Shown: positions 12,136 through 21,437 of the stretch, in pieces
Numbering within the stretch: the first letter of the stretch is position 1
Layout: each line of letters opens with the position of its first letter
Assembly: GCA_963827595.1 (NCBI GenBank)
Contig: CAWHBT010000005.1
Coordinates: forward strand, 62,001 to 126,000
Direction: 5' to 3'
Origin: DATEDA01 sp963827595
Lineage (GTDB): Bacteria > Pseudomonadota > Gammaproteobacteria > Burkholderiales > SG8-39
DNA length: 64,000 nt
The notes under the pieces: model-generated
Told to the model about the DNA's origin: nothing
What the model saw: the letters and a program-made list of their open reading frames with translations, nothing else
The model's database searches: none
Made by a program: the position numbers and the translations under genes

Positions 12136-12445
12136 GTGGCGAGAGTGCTGATCGTCGGTGGCGGGAAGGGGGCTATCGCTCGCGATCGCTTTGCAACAGC
12201 GAGGTCTGCGGGCCGAAATCGTGGAGCGCGCCGACGGGGGCACGGGAACCGGCGCTGGTCTCTATTTGGTCGGACTCGGGACGCGCGCCTTGCACGCTCT
12301 CGGACTCGCGGACGCCGCCCTGCGCGAGGGTTGTATCAATCGCACGCAAACGTCCCGAAACCACCGCGGAGCGCGCCTGGCCGAGCTCGATGTAGAGACG
12401 TACTGGGTGAGCTGCGCGCCTAGGGAAAGCGCGGGATTTGGGTGA
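12136..12445 (+). pseudogene. FAD-dependent monooxygenase, frameshifted N-terminal remnant
   Basis: From GTG 12136 the frame reads VARVLIVGGGKG, the start of a GxGxxG Rossmann FAD motif, then loses frame. The neighbouring frame continues GLSLAIALQQRGLRAEIVER and LYLVGLGTRALHALGLADA, as expected for a UbiH/PHBH-type monooxygenase. The gene stops after about 100 codons with no C-terminal half downstream. Both a frameshift near 12165-12175 and a large 3' deletion are needed, so it is a dead fragment. Confidence 0.75.
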
Positions 12446-12514
12446 ACGCCCAGCCACGTCGCTCGAAGGGACTCCTAGAGCGGCTCTCGATCACTTGAGG
12501 TTATTCGGGTGGGC

Positions 12515-13459
12515 TCAATGCAGTAGGTGCTGCGACCCGGCGCCCACCGCCGAGGGTTTGAGCTGCCGCGGAACAGATTCTTCACCCCGGTCGACCGCCT
12601 GCCGGGGCGTGTTGACCCGCGAACCGCGCGAGTGGGCGTAGACCCAAGAGAACTCCGCACCCAGCAAGAAGATCTGCGCGGAGTAATAGACCCAGATGAG
12701 TAGGACGACCAGTGATCCGGCCGCGCCGAACCCGGACGTCACTTCGCTCTTGCCGAGGTACAGACCGATCAGGAACTTGCCGAGCGTGAACAACAGCGCG
12801 GTCACCACCGCTCCGATCCAGACGTCGCGCCAGGCGATGTCGGCGCGCGGCATGATCTTATACATCGCAGCGAACAGCCCGGTCACGATCGCGAACGAAA
12901 CCGCAAAGTTGACGACCTGCAAGACAACCTCCCAACCCCCGAACCAGTTGCCCCACCACCTTCCGAGCGCCGCGACCGCAGCGCTCAGCACGAGCGACAC
13001 GAGCATCAGCAGGCCCAGCACGAGCACCATCCCGAAGGAAAGCAGCCGCTGCCGCAGTAATGCCCAGATGCCGGCGGTCTTCTTGGCAGCGGGAACCTCC
13101 CAGACGCGGTCGAGGTCGCTCTGGAGCTCGGCGAACACGGTCGTCGCGCCGATCACGAGCGTGACAGCGCCGACGATCGTGGCGACCATGCCGCGGGTAG
13201 GTTCGCTAGCACTCCGGAGCAGGCCTTGGATCGCGACCGCGCCCTCGTGGCCGATCAGGCCGTCAAGCTGCGCCACGACCGCGTTCTGCGCCGCCTCGGC
13301 GCCGAACACCAGCCCGGCGATCGCAATGACGATCAGGAGGAGCGGCGCGATCGAGAACAGCGTGTAATAGGCGAGCGCGGCACCCATGCTCGGCGCGTAG
13401 TCCTCGATCCACGCCGAGACCGACTCCTTGACCAGAGACCAGATCCGTCGAGCGCTCAT
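12515..13459 (-). CDS. yihY: YihY/BrkB-family inner-membrane protein
   Basis: A 314-residue polytopic membrane protein of the YihY (formerly 'virulence factor BrkB' or 'ribonuclease BN') family. The family opening is clear: DYAPSMGAALAYYTLFSIAP, then VVAQLDGLIGHEGAVAIQGL, and the C-terminal GSLVVLLIWVYYSAQIFLLG and AEFSWVYAHSRG. About six transmembrane helices are visible. The molecular function of the family is unsettled; the RNase BN assignment was an error in older annotation. I use ATG 13459 instead of the GTG at 13483. The last 40 residues are hydrophilic. Confidence 0.88.
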   Translation of the reverse strand: MSARRIWSLVKESVSAWIEDYAPSMGAALAYYTLFSIAPLLLIVIAIAGLVFGAEAAQNAVVAQLDGLIGHEGAVAIQGLLRSASEPTRGMVATIVGAVTLVIGATTVFAELQSDLDRVWEVPAAKKTAGIWALLRQRLLSFGMVLVLGLLMLVSLVLSAAVAALGRWWGNWFGGWEVVLQVVNFAVSFAIVTGLFAAMYKIMPRADIAWRDVWIGAVVTALLFTLGKFLIGLYLGKSEVTSGFGAAGSLVVLLIWVYYSAQIFLLGAEFSWVYAHSRGSRVNTPRQAVDRGEESVPRQLKPSAVGAGSQHLLH

Positions 13460-13929
13460 CCAGCCGGGTCGTACGCAAGTCACGTGCCGACTGGCGCGAC
13501 GGGATGGCCTAGACGCTAAGCTCGCCTTGGCGGTGCGGACTGGTACGCTTTACCCGCACAAGAAGGAATTACCGGTCTTCGCTTTTGCCCGGCCTGGACG
13601 CATCGCTACGGAATGCGGAGCAACGGAAACTAACGCACCGGCCGTTGCGATATCCCGCCTCCAGCGGCGCGGGGCCCTGCCGTTGAAATCTACAACTGAC
13701 CGCAAGCCGAACGCGAAGGTCCGCTATTCGGCACTCGGTACGACCGTCCGGAATTGGCCGAAGAGCGACTTTACGGCCCCTTCGTGAAAGCGGCCGCTCG
13801 ACGGCGCTATCGACCCGAAGCGGACGTCCAGCATTCTGGTCCGCGCCTGAAACTGCCAATGTGTCTTGCCCATTTGCAGGTCACCCGCGCAGGGCGGGCA
13901 GTACGAGCCGATCACTCCCTCGCTTCGAA
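13460..13929. other. Intergenic stretch between convergent and upstream genes, contains repeat copy
   Basis: No gene is supported. The segment carries family-2 repeat copy 2 at 13786-13823 and related 'cgaaggtccgctattcggc' text near 13715. Remaining sequence is unremarkable. Confidence 0.45.
13786..13823 (+). repeat. Dispersed intergenic repeat, family 2, copy 2
   Basis: GAAAGCGGCCGCTCG followed by ACGGCGCTATCGACCCGAAG CGG. It matches copy 1 at 8776 and copy 3 at 19788 over about 36 bases with few differences, same orientation. Confidence 0.75.
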
Positions 13930-15060
13930 CTAGGAGGCTGCAGGGCGGCGAGGCAGGGACACCGCGAACACCGTCTCCGTCTTGTCGGACCGCGCTTCGA
14001 TCTCACCACCATGCGCCTTGGCAATCTCGCGCGCAATGTAGAGCCCGAGCCCCAGGCTGCCGTGTTCGTCCTGAAGTCCCCCCGGTTCCCAGCCGCGCTT
14101 CAGGGGCTCGAACATCTGCGCCAACGACCGCGGACCGATCGCAGGTCCGGAATTCCTGACTTCGAAACGAAGGACGCCTTCCTCGCCCTTCACCACTACC
14201 CGGACGGGCTCATCCGAGGATCCGTACTTGATGGCGTTGACGACCAGGTTCCCGAGCAACTGCTGCAACCGCACGGCGTCCCAGCACCCCACCGGGTCCC
14301 CGCTCACGTCTAGCTCTATCCGGCGCTGCGGATAGACAACTCGCAACTGCGCCAGTTCGTCCGTGAACACGTTTCGCACGTCGACTTCGGTCGGCACGAC
14401 ATGGATGCCAAGACCCAGCTTGGTACGATTGAATTCGACCAGGTCGTCCAGCAGGGCCTTCATTCGAGCGCCGCTCTTGATGAGCCGGGAAGCGGCTTCC
14501 GACACTTTTTCACCCGCGTTGAGCGCCGCCAGGTATTTCGCGGTCACCTGGATCGCCTGGAGTGGACTGCGCATGTCGTGCCCCAGCATTCCAAGCAACA
14601 GATTGCGGGCCTCGTCGACCTGTGCGCTGAAGAAGTCGACTGATTCCGCAAGCGCCTGGTCGATGGCCTCGTTGAACCGGACCATGTCGTCCAGATCAGG
14701 CAACTCGGGGACGCAGGTGTCGATCCACATGCGCAGGACGCTCGCGCGAAGTGCGCGGTACTCGGCGGCCAGCTGATTGATGTCGAAGCCGCTATGCGCC
14801 CGCAGAAACGCGTGCGTCTGGGCAGCTGTCTCCGCGGCGTGAAGCAGCTTTGGCGCCCGACCCATCGATTTCGCGGCTTGAGCTTCCCTGGTCTGCGCTG
14901 TCGTTATGTCCTTCGCCACGGCCTCCAGTATCTGCTGCGCGTGATTGCGGAGGGCCAGTGGACTCATATGCGTCGCAGCAGGCAGTTGCGTCGCGGCAAA
15001 CGCCTCCCACTCCACCAGAATCGCGTGCATCTCTTTCCGAATGAATTCGGACAGCCGCAT
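13930..15060 (-). CDS. Cytoplasmic sensor histidine kinase (RsbRD-like N-terminus)
   Basis: A 376-residue histidine kinase. The first 150 residues are helical (IRKEMHAILVEWEAFA, then ALRNHAQQILEAVAKDI) and look like the RsbRD-type sensor fused to kinases that act in stress signalling. The kinase core follows: H-box MLGHDMRSPLQAI, N-box LLGNLVVNAIKYG, G1-like VRNSGPAIG (the usual DxGxG Asp is replaced by Asn-Ser) and G2 GSLGLGLYIAREIAKAHGG. No membrane segment or receiver is present. ATG 15060 has GGGAG five bases upstream; a GTG at 15066 is too close to it. No response regulator is adjacent. Confidence 0.85.
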   Translation of the reverse strand: MRLSEFIRKEMHAILVEWEAFAATQLPAATHMSPLALRNHAQQILEAVAKDITTAQTREAQAAKSMGRAPKLLHAAETAAQTHAFLRAHSGFDINQLAAEYRALRASVLRMWIDTCVPELPDLDDMVRFNEAIDQALAESVDFFSAQVDEARNLLLGMLGHDMRSPLQAIQVTAKYLAALNAGEKVSEAASRLIKSGARMKALLDDLVEFNRTKLGLGIHVVPTEVDVRNVFTDELAQLRVVYPQRRIELDVSGDPVGCWDAVRLQQLLGNLVVNAIKYGSSDEPVRVVVKGEEGVLRFEVRNSGPAIGPRSLAQMFEPLKRGWEPGGLQDEHGSLGLGLYIAREIAKAHGGEIEARSDKTETVFAVSLPRRPAAS

Positions 15061-15118
15061 TCGCACTCCCGATGAGTAGCCGGTAAGAACTGCGAAGGTC
15101 GGTAAGTCTTCCCGGGGA

Positions 15119-15150
15119 CGCGTCGCCGCACGATGGAGTGCGGCGACGCG
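15119..15150. terminator. Strong GC-rich inverted repeat, possible terminator
   Basis: CGCGTCGCCGCAC and GTGCGGCGACGCG form a perfect 13-bp stem with a 6-base loop (GATGGA). It lies between the stress-protein gene at 15249 and the histidine kinase, both on the minus strand. No T-run follows on either strand, so intrinsic termination is uncertain; it may also stabilise a transcript end. Confidence 0.45.
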
Positions 15151-15248
15151 ACTTAGCTATCGTACCTTACCCAGCCGGAAGTCTTTGAGGACCGCGAGGC
15201 CGCCGACGACGAGCCAGATAATGAGTACACGTTCGCAGGTGCTGGGAG

Positions 15249-15779
15249 TTAGCGGTAGATCTGTTCGCCGCGATTGGTCTTCCATGTGGTCTCGAAATGC
15301 TCCGCGTCTTCCTCCGACCGCGGCGTCACGCCCATCAGAATCCCGCCTTCCTTGATGCCGGACTCGTAGTGCTTGACCCGCTCCTCGGGGATGCCCCAGC
15401 CGACCAGCGCGCCGACCAGCGTACCGGCTGCACCGCCCGCGCCCGCGCCCGCGACTGCCGCCGCGATCGGGCCTGCGATCACCAGCCCGAGGCCCGGGAT
15501 CGCGATCGAGGTGCCGACCGCCGCAATCGCACCGGCAATAGCGCCGAGCGTGCCACCAATCGTGCCGCCGACTCCCGCGCCTTTCGCAGCCTTCGTGCCG
15601 AGCTCGGTCTCGGCCGGCCCGGAATCGGTGAAGTGGCGCTTCCGGGTCTCGTCGGACATGACGAGGTTGACGTCGTCGCTCGAGTAGCCGCGGGCAGCGA
15701 CGGACCGGTACGCTTGCTCAGCGCTGTCGCGGTCCCTGAAGAGACCGGTCACCATGCGTTTGTGAGTGGATGCAGCCAT
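15249..15779 (-). CDS. YflT-type general stress protein with glycine-zipper core
   Basis: A 176-residue protein. The N-terminus (RMVTGLFRDRDSAEQAYRSV, then YSSDDVNLVMSDETRK) matches the 'general stress protein 17M'/YflT domain. The middle (residues about 70-130) is a Gly/Ala-rich zipper (GVGGTIGGTLGAIAGAIAAV) that may insert in a membrane, and the end EERVKHYESGIKEGGILMGV is the usual tail. ATG 15779 has GGAGG eight bases upstream. Function is unknown, but the family is stress-induced in Bacillus and common near stress genes. It is divergent from the YqjD-like gene at 16045. Confidence 0.75.
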   Translation of the reverse strand: MAASTHKRMVTGLFRDRDSAEQAYRSVAARGYSSDDVNLVMSDETRKRHFTDSGPAETELGTKAAKGAGVGGTIGGTLGAIAGAIAAVGTSIAIPGLGLVIAGPIAAAVAGAGAGGAAGTLVGALVGWGIPEERVKHYESGIKEGGILMGVTPRSEEDAEHFETTWKTNRGEQIYR

Positions 15780-16044
15780 TACACAACCTCCGTTTGATCG
15801 GTGAAAAGAGGGGAGCGAGTGGCAACTGACGTGCCCGACGATCGAGCTCCTGCCCCGCTATAGAGACATCCCCGTTACGGGGAGGGTGAACTTTCCGCCG
15901 CTTCTTTTTCTGGGTGCACGAGCTTTCTCGCGGGCCGGCTTACCGTCAGCGCAGGCACCCGAGGGGCCGGGCATGTCGCTTGCGGCGGTCTCGCCGCGCG
16001 TGGTGGCGCAGGGCTGCCGCGGCTACGACTGAGGAGACTCTTCC

Positions 16045-16344
16045 ATGGCAAGTCCCTATCCCCATGCCGATTCCACTGGCGCCCGTTCGGGCATCGATCC
16101 GCCGGGCCAGGAAGCCCGCGGCGGCATCGACCGGCTTAGCTCCGAAGCGCACGGCGCAGTGGACTACGCGGCAAACGTTGCGGCGAGCGCGTCGGATCGT
16201 GTCGTTTCGAAGACCAAGGAACTGCTCGCGGCGCGGAACGAATGGATGGACGCGACCCGCGGATATGTGCGCGAACATCCGTTGACTGCACTCGGCGCCG
16301 TGCTCGCGGCCGGTTATCTGCTGAGCCGCATTGTTAGGCGCTAA
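16045..16344 (+). CDS. YqjD/ElaB-like DUF883-type protein
   Basis: A 99-residue protein with a hydrophilic helical body (LSSEAHGAVDYAANVAASAS, SKTKELLAARNEWMDATRGY) and a C-terminal membrane anchor ending in basic residues (REHPLTALGAVLAAGYLLSR IVRR). This layout is that of the DUF883 family (YqjD, ElaB), inner-membrane proteins that bind ribosomes in stationary phase in E. coli. ATG 16045 follows GAGGAGACTCTTCC. The stress role is inferred from family and neighbours. Confidence 0.75.
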   Translation: MASPYPHADSTGARSGIDPPGQEARGGIDRLSSEAHGAVDYAANVAASASDRVVSKTKELLAARNEWMDATRGYVREHPLTALGAVLAAGYLLSRIVRR

Positions 16345-16577
16345 CGTAACGCAGGAGCGCACCAGACCGCGTATCGAGTAGCGCCAGTGCGTAGCGAGCT
16401 GCGGAGGCCGGGACCATCCCGATGGCGCCGGCGGTGAGCGGCGTCCGCCCGGAATTGATTCGGCCGGTCAGCGTTTCCCGCGAAAGGCAGGGGCGGGTCC
16501 CGTGATCTCTCCTTTCTTCTTACGCGAGCATCCCAGTTGCATCCCGCAACCCGTCCGCCCGAATCCAAGGAACGTCA

Positions 16578-19115
16578 ATGACTGCCCGCAAACCAGGTCC
16601 TTCGCGTAAACCGACTCCGGCCGCCACCGGGCACCACAGTGCGATCCCAAAACCCCGTGCACCGCGGAGTGTGAACGGTGAAGGAGGGGGCGGCGCCAAG
16701 TCGCAAGATTCGGCCGGCCCGTCGGCGCGCCACGCAGCCGCCGCAGAGTCCACCGCGCGTTCGACGGTCAGCGGGCCTTCCCGCCCGGCCCGGACGATCG
16801 ATCCTGCGGCCGGCGCCGATGCGCTGCTAGCGAAGCAGGCCGCCACGGAGCGGCTCGCGGCGGCGATGCCGTTCAACGCCAACAAGCCGCTAGAACACGG
16901 GCGCCTCGCGCTACAGCCGCAGCCCGGCCAGAGCGTTCAGCCTGCCAATCCTTCCGCGACCGGCAGCACCCTCACCGAGACGAACGAATCCGACAAGGTG
17001 GGTGGCCGCGACCCACGCGTCGGGATGAACCCGGCGAGCGGTCCGCTCGATCGAGTCCGCGTCGACTCCGGCGACCGGGTGTTGACCACCAACCAGGGCG
17101 TGGCGATCGCCGACAACCAGAACTCGCTCAAAGCCGGGCTGAACGGCCCGGTGCTGCTGGAGGACTTCATCCTCCGCGAGAAGATCACCCACTTCGATCA
17201 CGAGCGCATACCCGAGCGCATCGTCCACGCACGAGGCTCGGCCGCGCACGGCTACTTCGAGTGCTACGAGTCGCTCGAGCGCTACACCGCCGCGCCGATC
17301 TTCGCAGCGGCCGGCAAGCGGACGCCGGTCTTTGTGCGCTTCTCCACCGTCCTCGGCGAACGCGGTTCGGCGGACACGGTACGTGACATTCGAGGGTTCG
17401 CGGTCAAGTTCTACACCGATGCCGGCAACTGGGACCTCGTAGGCAACAACATCCCCGTGTTCTTCATCCAGGACGCGATGAAGTTCCCCGACATGGTGCA
17501 CGCGGCGAAGCCGGAGCCCCACTTCGCGATGCCGCAGGCCGCGAGCGCGCACGACACGTTCTGGGACTTCATGTCCCTCACGCCCGAGTCAACTCACGTG
17601 CTGATGTGGGCGATGTCGGACCGCGCGGTGCCGCGCAGCTACCGGATGATGCAGGGCTTCGGCGTCCACACGTTCCGTTTCGTCACCGCCGAGGGCGAGT
17701 CGCACTTCGTCAAGTTCCACTGGCGCCCGCTCGCCGGGACGCACTCGCTCGACTGAGACGAGGCGGTGAAGATCGCCGGCGCCGATCCCGACTTCCATCG
17801 GCGCGACCTGTGGGAGGCGATCGAGTCGGGCGCTTACCCCGCGTACGAACTGGGGGTGCAGATCTTCACCGAGGCGCAGAGCGAGAAATGGAGCTTCGAC
17901 ATCCTCGACGCGACCAAGATCGTTCCGGAGGAGCTGGTCGCCGTGATGCCGGTCGGCAAGATGGTGCTCGACCGCAACCCCGACAACTTCTTCGCCGAGA
18001 CCGAGCAGGTCGCATTCTGCGTCGCGCACGTCGTGCCTGGCATCGATTTCTCCCACGACCCGCTCCTCGCTGGTCGGATCCATTCGTACATCGACACCCA
18101 GATCTCGCGCCTTGGCGGGCCGAACTTCCACGAGATTCCGGTGAACGCTCCGCTCGCCGAAGTGCACAACAACCAGCGCGACGGCATGCACCGCCAGGCG
18201 ATCCACCGCGGTCGCGTGGCCTACGAACCCAACTCGCTCGGCGGCGGCTGCCCGTTCCAGGCGGGGATGAAGGGCTTTCGATCGTTTCCGCAACCGATCC
18301 GCGCCGACAAGGTGCGCGGCAAGCCGGAGCGCTTCGCCGAGCACTACAACCAGGCCACGCTGTTCTGGAACAGCCAGACGCCGGTGGAGAAGGCGCACAT
18401 CGTGCGCGGCTTCCGCTTCGAGCTGACCAAAGTTCAGGTGAGCGTGGTGCGCGAGCGGGTCGTCGCGATGCTCGCCAACGTTGCCGACGACTTGGCGGAG
18501 GCAGTGGCGCTGGGCCTGGGCATGGAGGTTCCCGCCGCGCTGCCGAAGGCGCTGGAGAAGGCGCTCGATCCCGAGGTGGAGGCCTCCGCGGCACTGTCGC
18601 TTTTCGCGCGGCCCGGCGACGGCCGCATCCGCACGCGCCGGATCGCGATCCTGGTCGCCGACGGTCTGGATGCAGCCGGTGCGCTCGCGATCCATGCGGG
18701 ACTGGCTAAGGAGGGCGCCGTACCGCGCTTCATCGGCGCCCGTCTCGGTAGGGTCAAAGTATCCGGCGGCAAACCCGTCGACGTCGAGATCACGCTCGAA
18801 ACGGCGCCCTCGGTGCTCTTCGATGCGATGGTGGTTCCCGACGGCGCCGTGGCGGCCGCGGCGCTCGCCAAGCGAGGCCATGCGCTCGAGTTCATCAAGG
18901 ACCAGTATCGGCACTGCAAGCCGATCCTCGCGCTCGGCGCGGGGCGGGAGTTGCTGGCGAAGGCCGGCGTGCCCGCGGAGCTCAGCTCGGGCGAAGCCGA
19001 TCCCGGCGTGCTGCGCTTCCCGGGGGATAGTGCGGAGCTGGCATTGCCGAAGTTCGTCGAGGCGATCGCGAAGCACCGCCACTTCGCGCGGGAGATCGAT
19101 CCGCCGCGAGTTTAG
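16578..19115 (+). pseudogene. katE: Large-subunit catalase (HPII/KatE type) interrupted by a single in-frame TGA
   Basis: One continuous frame of 846 codons encodes a clade-2 catalase but has TGA at 17754-17756 (codon 393). Relatives have Val-Trp where this gene reads Asp-stop (HSLD-stop-DEAVKIAG), so one G-to-A change explains the stop. Before it lie the distal His217 (VHARGSAAHG) and Asn290 (NWDLVGNN); after it lie the haem-ligand Tyr504 (SYIDTQISRLGGPNF) and the C-terminal flavodoxin-like domain (RRIAILVADGLDAAGALA). A 392-residue product would lack the haem Tyr and be inactive. The start at 16578 has AAGGA upstream, and the N-terminal extension (about 100 basic, Pro/Ala-rich residues) is long. 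The rest of the frame is undamaged, so the lesion is recent, a sequencing error, or read through as Trp. Confidence 0.85.
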
Positions 19116-19516
19116 GGCCTCGTCTCCCGGACGCGAGAAAATCTCAACCTGCGCGGAGCAGCTCCTGGAGTCAACTGAGCTCGGCAGGCTTCACGAGATA
19201 GTGAGCGGACCCCGCCAGGCGCGAACGCTCGCGAAATGCCTCCGAGCCATAACGATCCGAACGGCTGCTTGCACACGTTTCAATGACCGCTTCTAAGCAA
19301 CCTGGCCGTCCGGTTGGGGTCGACAGTGACAGTTCGCTGGCTTCGAATGCAGCCGTTGGGCGGTCAACGTTGAGGCAGGTGGCTGCCACCTGCTCGACGA
19401 CTGGCGAGCGTCAAGTTTCAGGGTAAACCGGCCCTCCGCCCCAGAAACTCTCACCGGCCGCTTTAGGCAACTGCTGTCATTCGGCAGGCCGAACTCGAAC
19501 GTCGGCAGCCAATCTG

Positions 19517-19592
19517 AAGCGGTAGTAGCGTCGGGCATCTCAACCGACAGCTCATGGCCGATAAGCGAAGTCGGCGAACGTCCGCTTGGTCG
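19517..19592 (+). repeat. Dispersed intergenic repeat, family 1 variant
   Basis: Reads 'agcggtagtagcgtcggg', then CTCATGGCCGATAAGCGAAG and TCGGCGAACGTCCGCTT. The same modules recur at 26735-26815 and 29493-29640 in the same orientation and, inverted, at 39727-39786 and 42967-43030. Confidence 0.65.
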
Positions 19593-19663
19593 CATAACCT
19601 CAATTCACCCACGCCGCAGACCAAATCGAGGCACCGCCTAACCAGGATGTCCGGCTCGGCTCG

Positions 19664-19722
19664 TTCGCCGATTTGTGTGTAGATGGCTGTGCCCGTGTCA
19701 CCCAGATATGGGACCCATAAAA
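19664..19722 (+). repeat. Dispersed repeat, family 3, copy 1
   Basis: GCCGATTTGTGTGTAGATGG, CTGTGCCCGTGTCACCCAG and ATATGGGACCCAT. The complementary strand at 39636-39690 carries nearly the same 55 bases. It may be the end of a lost mobile element. Confidence 0.6.
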
Positions 19723-19787
19723 CAGGCATACCCCCGCGATGGGGCGAAGCTCTAGCGGGGCGTCGCGAGGCGGTCAGGATCGGTTGC

Positions 19788-19826
19788 CGAGAGCGGTCGC
19801 TCAACGGCGCTATCGACCCGAAGCGG
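19788..19826 (+). repeat. Dispersed intergenic repeat, family 2, copy 3
   Basis: CGAGAGCGGTCGCTCA followed by ACGGCGCTATCGACCCGAAG CGG. Same core and orientation as the copies at 8776 and 13786. It lies 40 bases before the left end of the IS1111-type element. Confidence 0.75.
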
Positions 19827-19944
19827 GAGGTCAGGACTGCCGAGAGCGGACGCAAATCGAGGAAGATACTATGAGGGCTGCTCCTGGTTCCCCCTTGAGT
19901 TAAAACGAGAGTTCCACCAACTCGATTTGACGAAGGAGGATGCA

Positions 19945-21078
19945 ATGAATGCACCTGGAGCAGCCCAAGGAAAGCATACGGGAGAAACAAACCAGCTGTA
20001 CATGGCCTTCGAACTTGGTGAGAAGAACTGGAAGCTGGCGCTGAGCGACGGGGCACGCAGCCCGAGCCACTACACGGTGACCGCAGGGGACACGGCGGCC
20101 GTGCTCGAATGCATCGCCAAGGCCAAAGCCCGCTGCGAGCTCGCGCAGGAAGCAAGCGTGCACAGCTGTTATGAGGCTGGACGCGACGGCTTCTGGCTGC
20201 ACCGCTGGCTGATCGCGCAGGGGATCGACAACGTCGTGGTGGACTCTGCGAGCATTGAAGTGAACCGCCGCGCGCGGCGCGCCAAGACCGACCGGCTGGA
20301 TGGCGACAAGCTGCTTGCGATGCTGGTGCGCTACCACGCGGGTGAGCGGCGGGTATGGTCGGTGGTGCGGGTGCCCACGCCGGAGCAAGAAGACGCGCGC
20401 CGCGCGCACCGGGAACTGGGGCGGCTGGGGCAAGAGCACACCGCACACATCAATCGGATTCGCTCGCTGCTCGTGTTACAGAACCTGCGGGTGAAGTACG
20501 TTGGCGGGCGCCTGTGGCAGCGCTGGTGGACTCGCCACGCGCCGGAGCTTCTGCCCGGTGTGCGTGCGGAGATCGAACGCGAGAGCACACGGCTGACGCT
20601 GGTCCGGGCGCAGATCCGCACGATCGAGGCCGAGCAAGGTCAGGCGGTGGCGGCCGACACCGAACCGCAGGTCGCGCGGCTTGCCCAGCTGCGTGCAATT
20701 GGAGTGGGCAGTGGCTGGGTGTTGGTAAAGGAGCTGTTTGGCTGGCGGCGCTTTCGTAACCGACGCGAGGTGGCCGGTTGCCTCGGGCTTGCGCCTTCAC
20801 CCTACGCGAGCGGGCAGAGCGAAACCGAGCAGGGCATTTCCAAGGCCGGTAACCGTCGCGCGCGTACTTTGATGGTGGAGCTCGCCTGGAGCTGGCTGCG
20901 CTACCAGCCCGAGAGCGGATTGAGCAAGTGGTTTACGCGACGCTTCGCCAGTGGGGGCAAACGCATGCGCCGTATTGGAATCGTGGCGCTCGCCCGGCGT
21001 CTGGCGATTGCGCTGTGGCGCTACCTTGAGGATGGGCTCATCCCGGACGGGGCGAAGCTCAAACCCATCTGCAGGTAG
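19945..21078 (+). CDS. IS110-family (IS1111-type) transposase
   Basis: A 377-residue DEDD-type transposase. The N-terminal catalytic domain has MAFELGEKNWKLAL (Glu at the usual first Asp), SCYEAGRDGFWLHRWL, DSASIEVNRRARRAKTDRLD and GDKLLAMLVRY; the C-terminal Transposase_20 domain has LRAIGVGSGWVLVKELF, YASGQSETEQGISKAGNRRA and the Ser/Arg-rich end. It looks full length. ATG 19945 has AAGGAGGA just upstream. DEDD enzymes of this family cut and rejoin DNA guided by an element-encoded RNA. Confidence 0.93.
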   Translation: MNAPGAAQGKHTGETNQLYMAFELGEKNWKLALSDGARSPSHYTVTAGDTAAVLECIAKAKARCELAQEASVHSCYEAGRDGFWLHRWLIAQGIDNVVVDSASIEVNRRARRAKTDRLDGDKLLAMLVRYHAGERRVWSVVRVPTPEQEDARRAHRELGRLGQEHTAHINRIRSLLVLQNLRVKYVGGRLWQRWWTRHAPELLPGVRAEIERESTRLTLVRAQIRTIEAEQGQAVAADTEPQVARLAQLRAIGVGSGWVLVKELFGWRRFRNRREVAGCLGLAPSPYASGQSETEQGISKAGNRRARTLMVELAWSWLRYQPESGLSKWFTRRFASGGKRMRRIGIVALARRLAIALWRYLEDGLIPDGAKLKPICR

Positions 21079-21437
21079 GCATGCACGGTTGTTGCCCCCA
21101 GCGCAGAACGGCGCATCGTGAGAGTTGAAGGTCAACTCGCCCGGAACGTCTGCGGGTTGCCTGCGGGCAACCGTCCGCAAAGATGGGGCGCGTTGGTAAC
21201 AGGGGTTTGGACCCAGCGCTTTGCGCGTATGCGGTATGTGGTGACCGGCCTTGTGCCGGCACGGATAGAAGTTAGACCGAGCAACGGGCTTGGAGGCTCT
21301 ATACACCCCGACCTTGAATCTCAAGATGCATGGCCTCGGGTCAACAGCACGCACCTGCAACCCAATCATTGGATAACGATGTACCGCACCAGGAGGAGAC
21401 AATCCACTGAACCACTGAACATCTGAGTTCAAGGGGG
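21079..21437 (+). ncRNA. Candidate bridge/seek RNA region of the IS1111-type element
   Basis: IS1111 elements encode their guide RNA in the non-coding segment downstream of the transposase. Here that segment is 359 bases and contains three clear hairpins: GAGTTGA/TCAACTC (21122-21138, 3-base loop), GGTTGCC/GGCAACC extended by GCG/CGC (21152-21178) and CCGGC/GCCGG (21245-21259). The hairpins are seen; the RNA and its exact ends are inferred from the family. Confidence 0.4.

Larger units (their letters stand above)
19116..19868. other. Intergenic stretch with three repeat copies
   Basis: No gene is supported in these 750 bases. They contain family-1 repeat text (19517-19592), family-3 text (19664-19722) and family-2 copy 3 (19788-19826), all separately listed, directly before the IS1111-type element. 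Confidence 0.5.

Noticed and set aside
15151..15245. Minus-strand short frame reading RVLIIWLVVGGLAVLKDFRLGKVR
   Set aside because: It looks like a small membrane peptide but has no ATG, GTG or TTG start in frame; not called without translation data.
17754..17756. TGA read as Trp across the whole genome (alternative code)
   Set aside because: Many intact genes in the window end in TGA (for example fbpB and the AhpD-like kinase), so TGA is a normal stop here.
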